Of a stretch of DNA of 64,000 nt, positions 49,293-56,532 are shown in pieces (position 1 is the first letter of the stretch; the number at the start of each line of letters is the position of its first letter). Made by a program: the position numbers and the translations under genes. The stretch spans positions 310,001 to 374,000 of the forward strand of contig CAXXUY010000012.1 of assembly GCA_963664715.2 (NCBI GenBank), given 5' to 3'. The notes beneath the pieces are model-generated. The model ran no database searches and was not told where the DNA came from. It was given only the letters and a program-made list of their open reading frames with translations. This DNA comes from JAPOXR01 sp963664715 (GTDB lineage: Bacteria; Pseudomonadota; Alphaproteobacteria; Rhodobacterales; Rhodobacteraceae).

Positions 49293-50402
49293 CTAAGTGT
49301 AGAATTTAGGTCGCACAGTCGCAGACCTCGTTTCACCGGGCAATTCAACCGACACGCGAGTGCCTGCATCCCAAAAATCCGCCTCGATCATCCCGATGGC
49401 GACATTGCTTTCAAAGTCCGGTGACCATGTCGCGGACGTCACTTTGCCCGCGTTCCTGCCGTCGACGGAAACTGGCCAGGGCCTGTCACAGACCGGAACT
49501 CTCGGCCCGTCGATAGCCAAGCTCCTAATCTGGCGCCTCGGACCCTGCCGTTCCATCTGCAGCAATGCGTCCCTACCGAGGAAGCCGAGAGAACGCCGTG
49601 TATCACAATAGCGGGACAGGCCTGCTTCGTGAGGAGTGTTTTCATGTGTGATGTCGCTCCCGTACGAGAGCAACCCCCCTTCGATTCTCTCCGCAAGGTT
49701 CGGGCATCCGGCCCTTACGTCAAGATCCTGGCCGGCTTCCATCAATGCTCTCCATAATGTCATGCCGTTCTCGGCCCCGTTCACATAGATCTCGAAACCA
49801 CGTTGCTTGGAGAATCCTGATCTGGCTACAACGAATTCTGTCTCATTGAACTGAAAACAGCCAAAACGGAAGAACGGAATCATGCTGGCTTCAGGCCCGA
49901 ATACCCTTTTCATCAACTCGCCGGCCTTTGGCCCCTGAACTGCAAGTGGCGAGATGTCAGGTTCATCAACCTCAACCTCAAGACCGGCGCCACCGGCGAT
50001 TCCCAGCGCGTACAGCAGGAGATCACTGTCAGCCAGTGACAGCCAGTAGTGGTCATCGGAGTGTTTCAGGAGCACAGGGTCGTTCAGCAGGAATCCGCTC
50101 CTGTCCACTGCCGGGACATAGAGGCATTGGCCGGCATCCATGTCCCCTATCCATCTGGGCGTCATCATCTGCACAAGCCTTCCGGAATCCGGACCGCGCA
50201 GGCGGACCTGCCGCTCGCAAGCCACGTCCCATATCTGCACGTGCTTCTTCAGATGGAAGTAGTCGGCTTCCAGGGACTCGAACACACAGGGAAACAGCAT
50301 GCGGTTGTAAACCGACACGGCTTTCACACCTGCGTGTTCAACCCCGTCCCAGAACGGAGTTCGACGGAGCCTGATCGTCGGTGCAATGGTCGGAATGTTC
50401 AT
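49293..50402 (-). CDS. dmdA: Dimethylsulfoniopropionate demethylase
   Basis: DmdA transfers a methyl group from DMSP to tetrahydrofolate, giving methylmercaptopropionate, the first step of the demethylation pathway in marine bacteria. The 369-residue length and GcvT-like fold fit. Segments close to roseobacter DmdA include KKHVQIWDVACERQV, HYWLSLADSDLL, SPLAVQGPKA and LLSYGSDITHENTPHEAGL. The glycine-cleavage T protein is the main alternative, but no gcvH or gcvP is nearby and acuI follows directly. It starts 10 bases after the DUF1326 gene. The cytoplasmic product would go on to DmdB, DmdC and DmdD, which are not in the window. Confidence 0.93.
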   Translation of the reverse strand: MNIPTIAPTIRLRRTPFWDGVEHAGVKAVSVYNRMLFPCVFESLEADYFHLKKHVQIWDVACERQVRLRGPDSGRLVQMMTPRWIGDMDAGQCLYVPAVDRSGFLLNDPVLLKHSDDHYWLSLADSDLLLYALGIAGGAGLEVEVDEPDISPLAVQGPKAGELMKRVFGPEASMIPFFRFGCFQFNETEFVVARSGFSKQRGFEIYVNGAENGMTLWRALMEAGQDLDVRAGCPNLAERIEGGLLSYGSDITHENTPHEAGLSRYCDTRRSLGFLGRDALLQMERQGPRRQIRSLAIDGPRVPVCDRPWPVSVDGRNAGKVTSATWSPDFESNVAIGMIEADFWDAGTRVSVELPGETRSATVRPKFYT

Positions 50403-50412
50403 GCCGCATTTC

Positions 50413-51093
50413 CTAGGGAATTGGACCCTTCCAGTCGATCGCGCAGATTTCCGCGGAACGACCTTCGAAATCCCACACCCGGCCGAAGGCCCTCACCCGG
50501 CCCTGGGTCGCGGTTGCGACCGTTATGTCGGGTCCCATCCAGTAGTTGGTATTTGTCACGACGATGTCCTCGCCGGGTCGTTTTCCTTCAACCGGAACCA
50601 CCTCTCCCCGAATCTTCTTGCCGACCACAAGGCTGCGGGCCTTTCCACTCTTGCTGAACGACACTTCGGCTCTTTCGGCTCCGAGGAACTCGCTTACGAG
50701 CACATTGAAAAGACCGGTTGTCCCCTTTGCCTTTCCGGAGAGAATCTGCATCAGGCCATGGAACGCCTTGTGGGATGCGCGCTGGTCAATGAAGGCCGCT
50801 GCCTTCCAGTTTCCGCGAGCCATCATTCCCGGAATTTCCAGGATCATTCCGACATTCAGCCCAGAAAGTGATTCACTGCCATACAGTCCTTCGTCGATGC
50901 TGATCCCGGCCCATGCCTGGCAGACCCCTTCGGTGGGCGGGTGCCTGCCGAGGCTTACGACGCAGGGACAGAAGACCGTGCAATTGCAATTGAGGATCAG
51001 TTCCCCGCGCAAGCTCCAGGGAACCTGACCCCTGTCGGATTTGTCAGCCGCAGGGTGCCTGTTGTCCAGTTTTGTCGGAAGCTTGAGTCGCAT
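50413..51093 (-). CDS. DUF1326 Cys-rich protein of unknown function
   Basis: This 226-residue protein of family DUF1326 opens with a striking cysteine cluster, Cys36-x-Cys38-x3-Cys42-x-Cys44 (LNCNCTVFCPCV) and Cys58. The cluster could bind a metal such as copper or an Fe-S cluster, or act on thiols. The rest is predicted soluble, ending with a beta-rich part; there is no signal peptide or membrane helix. It lies 39 bases after a DUF2182 gene and 10 bases before dmdA. DUF1326 and DUF2182 genes often occur together, but neither has an established role. A function in sulfur or metal handling for DMSP breakdown is inference from position only. Confidence 0.85.
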   Translation of the reverse strand: MRLKLPTKLDNRHPAADKSDRGQVPWSLRGELILNCNCTVFCPCVVSLGRHPPTEGVCQAWAGISIDEGLYGSESLSGLNVGMILEIPGMMARGNWKAAAFIDQRASHKAFHGLMQILSGKAKGTTGLFNVLVSEFLGAERAEVSFSKSGKARSLVVGKKIRGEVVPVEGKRPGEDIVVTNTNYWMGPDITVATATQGRVRAFGRVWDFEGRSAEICAIDWKGPIP

Positions 51094-51132
51094 CAGTCAA
51101 TCATCCTTGCCAATTTGTCCTATAGCGAATCG

Positions 51133-51975
51133 TCATGTTCCAATGGCTGCCGCCAAGACGGCACCGCCAATAAGCGCCATTCCCAGGGGCTTCGAGACAT
51201 GCCTGCCGATGTCGGGGAGTTTTTCCAGGCCCATGAGCACCGTCGCAAGGCCCATCCAGAGCAGGCTCATCGAGCCTGAAACCAGAAAGACTGCCATGAG
51301 CAGCCAACAGCACCCCACGCAGACGGCGCCCAGCCTCATGCCAAGTCCCCATTCGTTGAATGCCTTGTCTTGCCAGTTCGCCATGAAAAACATGAACGGT
51401 GATCGGCATTTGACCAGACAGGCATCCTTTGCGGGAAGGAACTGATAGATCCCGGCAGCTGCCAGAATTATTGCTGTCTGCCACAGATAGCCGTCTGCAT
51501 TGCTGCCCGGAAAGGCAAGGATTCGGGACATCAGAATCTGGGTCCCGGCCATGGCCAGTGAATGAAGCGCCCATACCAGCAGGTAGCCTGCAGCGAGTTC
51601 GATGAAACCGATCCGCGTACCGGCACCCGACAGCCTCAACTGGTCATAGGTGGCAAGCGCAGGAATGACCGTCGGGAGCATCATGCCGCAGGACATCACC
51701 AGCCACATCACATAGAGTTCCGGAAACCCGGAAGTGGAGGGATTGACTGCGCAAAGGTTCAACCAGAATTCGGACCCGTATGCGGCCATTCCTTCCAGCG
51801 CGCCCGGGGGGAGCATCTTGCTGAACATGTATCCCCAGGCACAGACTATCACCACAAATACGACAATCCAGTGCCAACCGGCACGACGCGGAGCACTGCC
51901 CTGCTGCATCGGCGCGGGCGCTTGCCCGGACAGCAGGAATCCGGTGGCCAATGCCCTGCCTGCACTTCGACTCAT
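51133..51975 (-). CDS. DUF2182 integral membrane protein
   Basis: This 280-residue inner-membrane protein of family DUF2182 (described as predicted metal-binding) has about six to seven hydrophobic helices. Conserved-looking features are YVMWLVMSCGMMLPT, YQFLPAKDACLVKCRSP and VGCCWLLM, rich in Met and Cys, as in metal-handling membrane proteins. The ATG at 51975 overlaps the upstream aldehyde dehydrogenase stop (ATGA); an ATG five codons earlier is also possible. It pairs with the DUF1326 gene downstream. A transport or membrane-anchoring role is a guess. Confidence 0.85.
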   Translation of the reverse strand: MSRSAGRALATGFLLSGQAPAPMQQGSAPRRAGWHWIVVFVVIVCAWGYMFSKMLPPGALEGMAAYGSEFWLNLCAVNPSTSGFPELYVMWLVMSCGMMLPTVIPALATYDQLRLSGAGTRIGFIELAAGYLLVWALHSLAMAGTQILMSRILAFPGSNADGYLWQTAIILAAAGIYQFLPAKDACLVKCRSPFMFFMANWQDKAFNEWGLGMRLGAVCVGCCWLLMAVFLVSGSMSLLWMGLATVLMGLEKLPDIGRHVSKPLGMALIGGAVLAAAIGT

Positions 51976-53414
51976 GAATTCTCGGGCCAACCGCTGACGG
52001 CCTTGACCTCAAGGAACTCCTCCAAGCCCCAAGTACCGCCTTCCCTGCCGTTTCCCGACGCCTTCATACCGCCGAACGGACTGCCGGCGCCCCTGGGTTG
52101 CCCATTCATTTCAACCATGCCGGAACGGAGTTGCCGGGCGACCCTCATGCGTCTGGACGTATCCTGGGTCTGCACGTAGTTGGTCAAGCCGTATGGAGTG
52201 TCATTGGCGATCCTGACCGCCTCCTCTTCAGTTTCGAACGGCGTGATGGAGAGAACAGGACCAAAGATCTCTTCACGGGCAATAGTCATGTCACTTGACA
52301 CATCCGCAAATACGGTCGGCCGCACGTACCAGCCCCGGTTTACGCCCGCCGGCCGTCCGGGACCTCCTGCGACGAGTGTCGCTCCTTCGTCGATGCCAGC
52401 CTGAATCAGGCCCTGGATCTTCTCAAACTGGGATCTGCTCACTGCCGGCCCCAGATGCCGACCTTCCTCCCTCGGTGATCCGGTAAGCGTCGCGGAAGCC
52501 ACGTCCGCAGCAACCTCGACCACCTTTTCATACAGCGGCCGCTGGACCAGCATTCGGGTTGGAGCGTTGCAAGACTGTCCCGTGTTGTTGAAGCAATGCA
52601 GTGTTCCCCTCTTCGCCGCCTTGCTGTCGGCGTCCGCAAAGATGATGTTGGCGCCCTTGCCGCCGAGCTCGAGATGGACACGCTTGAGCGTATCCGCTGC
52701 ATTCTTCGAAATCGCGATTCCAGCCCGCGTCGATCCGGTAAACGAGATCATGTCAATTCCGTCATGCCTCGACAGCATCGTGCCGACGCCTTCGCCATCC
52801 CCGTTTACCAGGTTGAACACTCCGGCCGGCACACCCGCGTCATGCAGGATCTCGGCGAACAGCATTGAAGACAACGGCGCGATTTCCGAGGGCTTGAGGA
52901 CCATGGTGCAGCCGGCCAGCAATGCCGGAATGACCTTCAACGCGACCTGGTTCATTGGCCAGTTCCAGGGCGTGATCAGGCCGCACACACCAATCGGTTC
53001 CAGGAGGATCCTGTCGTTTGGCGCGTGTGACCCCAGCATTCTCTCGAACTGAAAGTGCCTGGCTATCTCGACGAAATCCCTGATATGTCTCTCGCCGGCG
53101 GGCACCTGCCTTGACCTTGCCAGATCAATCGGCGCCCCCATTTCGAGGCTGATGGCCCCGGCGATGGCGTCGGCCCTTTCCCTGTAGAGCGACAGTATGT
53201 TCTCCAGGATCGCCAGTCTCTCTTCGGCAATTGTCTGCGACCAGGATTCAAACGCCTGTCTTGCCGCCGAAACAGCACTATCCGTGTCATCCTGTCCTCC
53301 GAGAGATATTATGGCACAGACCGTTTCCGTGGACGGATCGAACACCTCGCAATCGGCGGGCACAGTCGGAGGCACCCAGCGACCGCCAACGTAGAAATCG
53401 CGTTTCTCGATCAT
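51972..53414 (-). CDS. NAD(P)-dependent aldehyde dehydrogenase
   Basis: This 480-residue aldehyde dehydrogenase oxidises an aldehyde to an acid. The catalytic residues are Glu in HLELGGKGANIIFADAD and Cys in NNTGQSCNAPTRM; the cofactor loop FTGSTRAG and the proline-rich PWNWPMNQ are intact. It heads the ALDH-DUF2182-DUF1326-dmdA-acuI run and overlaps the next start by four bases. Acetaldehyde, released by DmdD from methylthioacryloyl-CoA in DMSP demethylation, is a reasonable substrate; malonate semialdehyde is another. The absence of a CoA-binding signature suggests a free acid product. Confidence 0.92.
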   Translation of the reverse strand: MIEKRDFYVGGRWVPPTVPADCEVFDPSTETVCAIISLGGQDDTDSAVSAARQAFESWSQTIAEERLAILENILSLYRERADAIAGAISLEMGAPIDLARSRQVPAGERHIRDFVEIARHFQFERMLGSHAPNDRILLEPIGVCGLITPWNWPMNQVALKVIPALLAGCTMVLKPSEIAPLSSMLFAEILHDAGVPAGVFNLVNGDGEGVGTMLSRHDGIDMISFTGSTRAGIAISKNAADTLKRVHLELGGKGANIIFADADSKAAKRGTLHCFNNTGQSCNAPTRMLVQRPLYEKVVEVAADVASATLTGSPREEGRHLGPAVSRSQFEKIQGLIQAGIDEGATLVAGGPGRPAGVNRGWYVRPTVFADVSSDMTIAREEIFGPVLSITPFETEEEAVRIANDTPYGLTNYVQTQDTSRRMRVARQLRSGMVEMNGQPRGAGSPFGGMKASGNGREGGTWGLEEFLEVKAVSGWPENS

Positions 53415-53589
53415 CTGACTTGCTCCGAGTGACCTGCCGGTTCAATTGGCCGTTGCCTGATACATTGCCGACGTTGTCGCCGCAATCGAACATGCGGGAG
53501 TTGTGGGTCCGGTGACCTGTCGCGGCGGACTGGACGACCTGAGGCAACTCCATTTCACAGCCGGGAGTTCGAGGGTGCAGTGAGCACCT

Positions 53590-53967
53590 GCCTTCCATCT
53601 GTCCGACAAATATGCCGAGCCCGGTGAAGACCATGGCAATTGCGGTGAGAGCACTATTGTCCCTGCCCGCTTCCCGGGCCTCCAGAACCACAGGGCAAGT
53701 GGCGGCGGCAACACCCAGAGTCAGCAACGTATTGGCTCAGTTACTGCCGATCACAATTCCAATTGCCGGGCCGGGTGAGCACCTCGGGGACGCATCTATG
53801 CTGACGGCAGTTTCGGAAAGCTACCCTCCAAATCGGGCGACCATCATTCCGACGAAGAAAGAAAAGACAAGCGGACACAGGATTTGCCGCATGTCACCCC
53901 GGACCACGAGATCACTGCCCAAGAGCAGCAAGGCAGGGTCAAGACAGGCAAACGGATCGTTCGTCAT
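53590..53967 (-). pseudogene. Ca2+:cation (YrbG/CaxA-like) antiporter, truncated pseudogene
   Basis: A reading frame on the minus strand from ATG at 53967 matches the first half of a calcium/sodium antiporter: LLLLGSDLVVRG, then FVGMMVARFGG, LSETAVSIDAS, GPAIGIVIGSN and ANTLLTLGVAAATCPV. This corresponds to the family's GSDLLVRGA, VIGLTxVAFGTSAPEL and GNxxGSNIANILLILG signatures. It is interrupted by TAG (53821-53823, in the FGTS-PEL position) and TGA (53737-53739, inside GSN-x-AN), both in the same frame. Similarity ends near 53590; the second half of the antiporter is missing. Clearly non-functional. It lies between the aldehyde dehydrogenase start and the sodium channel. Confidence 0.8.
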
Positions 53968-54786
53968 GTCCTGCCTGGAACAGAAATGTCCATTGCAAGT
54001 GTGCCTCTCAATTTCGTTTCCCTGCCAGTTGGCTGCGACGGGTCACTTGAATGGGAACTGCCATTCGCCGTGATTGTGAGCGGCCGGTCGTTCTGCCATC
54101 CACTTGCCTTCAGCAGATTATATGGAGACGGTGCCGCAGCATGCCATTCGGGCACCGAATGAGGAAGGATTTCCGAGCAATACGGATTTCTGGCATGAAT
54201 ATTTCCGCGGGAAACTCGACATGGAACAGCCCTTCCGGCTTTGACGACAGAGAAGCGCCAGGGAACGACCAGAATGCGGTCTCACCCCGGCTTCCATTTG
54301 TCCGCGCAGGAAGCAAATGCAGGTATTGTGTCATTCAATCTAAAGTCGCTCCAGTTCGCAGGTATCCGTATGGCCATGACCTGCCGTCTTCAGCCAGGTT
54401 GACTGAACCCCCGATGATACGGGGAGCCTGAGAGAATCCACGGAATCCTCAAATCCCGACAGCAAGATCTATCGGTGTTGCAGACCGGCGGGAATCATCG
54501 GTCGGTCGGAAAACTCCCGATGTACTTGAACGAATCGTCTTTGACTCCATATACCAAGCTCGTGACGTCCGGAGTTGCCGACCTGAGTCAAGAGCTGAGA
54601 CTTGACGCCTGTGCAAGCACTGAACGGGGACATCGCAGATCGAACCGTGAAGCGGACCGACAGAGCGAGAACCGGCACTGGGATTCAGGGCCGAATGGCC
54701 AAAGCAGAGACCGAATCGACGGCAGACGGGATTGACACCTTGATAGTTGGAAGCTGCGGACCGGTATCCGGGCTTGTGCAGGAACC
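53968..54786. other. Gene-poor region upstream of the sodium channel
   Basis: This 819-base stretch has no confidently recognised gene. A 40-codon + frame at 54122-54244 (containing GFPSNTDFWHEYFRGK) has a protein-like look and may be a small gene or gene remnant, but I do not recognise its family. The 3' part presumably contains the channel promoter. Together with the antiporter pseudogene it makes about 1.4 kb of decaying DNA. Confidence 0.35.
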
Positions 54787-55635
54787 GTGACTGTTCTGCC
54801 AGAGCCGTCTTCATCCCTGAACCGGGTACGCCGCCGGGTTGGCACATTTATGGAAAGCCCGCCCGTGGCACGCGCGATCACGGCCGTCATCGTATTCAAT
54901 GCGATTACGCTCGGTCTGGAAACTTCGTCCAGCGTCATGGAACGGGTCGGTCCACTCCTCCTGTTCCTCGACCGGGCCGTGCTGGCGATATTCGTCGCGG
55001 AATTGCTGACCAAGCTGTTTGCCTTCGGCTGGCGTTTTTTTGTCTGTGGCTGGAACATCTTCGATTTTGTGATTGTGGGGATTGCGCTTGCGCCGGCGAG
55101 CGGCAACCTGTCCGTGCTGCGTTCGCTTCGTATCCTGCGCGGTTTGCGGCTGGTCACATTCGTGCCTTCGATGCGCAGGGTGGTGGCGGCCCTGATGGCA
55201 GCGATACCCGGCATATCAAGTGTGATCGCCCTGCTTGCCCTTGTCTACTACGTCTTCGGAGTGATGGTGACCAAGCTATACGGAGAGGCGTTTCCCGACT
55301 GGTTCGGCACGGTTGGAAAGAGCATGTACTCCCTGTTCCAGATCATGACACTGGAAAGCTGGTCCATGGGAATCGTGCGTCCCGTGATGGAACAGTATCC
55401 CGGTGCCTGGATGGCATTTGTACCTTTCATTCTGGTCACCAGTTTTGCGGTTATCAATCTGTTCATCGCGGTAATCGTCAACGCCATGACCGAGCAGAGC
55501 CGGACTGACTCGGCGACACTCAGGGAGGAGATCCACGCTGTCAGCGAGGCAGAAGTCTCCGCCTTGGTTAAGCATATGGAATCCCTCCAGAATCAGTTGG
55601 ACGAGATAAAGGAGATGCTGGAACAAAGGCGTTGA
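54787..55635 (+). CDS. Voltage-gated sodium channel, NavBac family
   Basis: This 282-residue, six-helix channel subunit forms homotetramers selective for Na+. The voltage-sensing S4 helix carries Arg112, Arg115, Arg118 and Arg121 at three-residue spacing. The selectivity filter TLESWSM spans residues 188-194 and is identical in this stretch to NavAb. The S6 helix (INLFIAVIVNAM) leads to a C-terminal coiled coil at about 253-282 (heptads in ALVKHMESLQNQLDEIKEML), which holds the tetramer. The GTG at 54787 fits the length; no strong ribosome site is visible. Roseobacters are known to carry such channels. No operon partner lies adjacent. Confidence 0.93.
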   Translation: MTVLPEPSSSLNRVRRRVGTFMESPPVARAITAVIVFNAITLGLETSSSVMERVGPLLLFLDRAVLAIFVAELLTKLFAFGWRFFVCGWNIFDFVIVGIALAPASGNLSVLRSLRILRGLRLVTFVPSMRRVVAALMAAIPGISSVIALLALVYYVFGVMVTKLYGEAFPDWFGTVGKSMYSLFQIMTLESWSMGIVRPVMEQYPGAWMAFVPFILVTSFAVINLFIAVIVNAMTEQSRTDSATLREEIHAVSEAEVSALVKHMESLQNQLDEIKEMLEQRR

Positions 55636-55806
55636 CGATGATGCGTCCCTTTTGCTCCGATCCATCTCGGGTTCCCGAACACCGGGAACGGGGCGCCGTT
55701 CGGGCCTCGTGGCGACCGGATATGTGCAATAAGGGGACATGACCTGGACGTACAGTCGCCAGAGGCGCGGTTTGCAGCAGACATCAACCGGAAATGATCC
55801 GGGAAA

Positions 55807-55883
55807 TGGCGCGGTCGACGGGGCTCGAACCCGCGACCTCCGGCGTGACAGGCCGGCACTCTAACCATCTGAGCTACGACCGC
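55807..55883 (-). tRNA. tRNA-Asp (anticodon GTC)
   Basis: This 77-base tRNA includes an encoded CCA (TGG on + at 55807-55809) and discriminator G. The acceptor stem GCGGTCG (complement of 55877-55883) pairs with CGACCGC. The anticodon stem CCGGC/GCCGG encloses CTGTCAC, giving GTC. D- and T-loops are standard. Confidence 0.96.
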
Positions 55884-56105
55884 GCGGTCTCCTGCAACAC
55901 GATTGGAAATATGATTCTTCCCGCACCCAGTCAAGCCGGATATTCGTGCCTGATCCCGTGCGGGCACCGCGGAGTTTGCCTTCCATGCCTTACCCGGGGG
56001 AACTGGCAAGCCGCGACCTGCCCCTGTGCAGTTGCTTCTGGCGGCCCATCCTGCCGGAAACTTCGCTGTTCCTCAGGCAGGTCTTTGCCTGTCAGGGAAG
56101 GAGAA

Positions 56106-56180
<75 letters not shown>

Positions 56181-56315
56181 TTCGAGCCTTTTTTTCCGGG
56201 CATCTCCTGTTGTCAAGATTCCATTTGCCACTGGCTGCTACGATTCACCTGTCCGCGCCGGACCCGTCCGCAACCTGCGTGCAGACCGGTTGTTCGCCCG
56301 TTCCATGGTTCAGGG

Positions 56316-56390
56316 TGGTGGGTGATGAGAGACTCGAACTCCCGACATCTTCGATGTGAACGAAGCGCTCTACCGCTGAGCTAATCACCC
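56316..56390 (-). tRNA. tRNA-Val (anticodon CAC)
   Basis: This 75-base tRNA includes an encoded CCA. The body appears identical to the neighbouring tRNA-Val except in the anticodon loop, which reads TTCACAT: anticodon CAC instead of TAC, and T rather than C at position 38. It probably arose by tandem duplication and anticodon change. Confidence 0.96.
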
Positions 56391-56532
56391 AATCCGGCCA
56401 CTATTTGCATGTTATCCGCGCGTCGGCAACCATCGCGACGCATCGCAATCCGCCAGCCTCCACAGGTTGCAGGGTACATCGGGCAGATTCCGCCAGGATG
56501 GCGACGTATTCCCGTCCAATCGCGAGAACTGG

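Noticed and set aside
53884..54162. 92-codon + frame upstream of the sodium channel
   Set aside because: Its first part is antisense to the antiporter pseudogene and the rest has no recognisable similarity.
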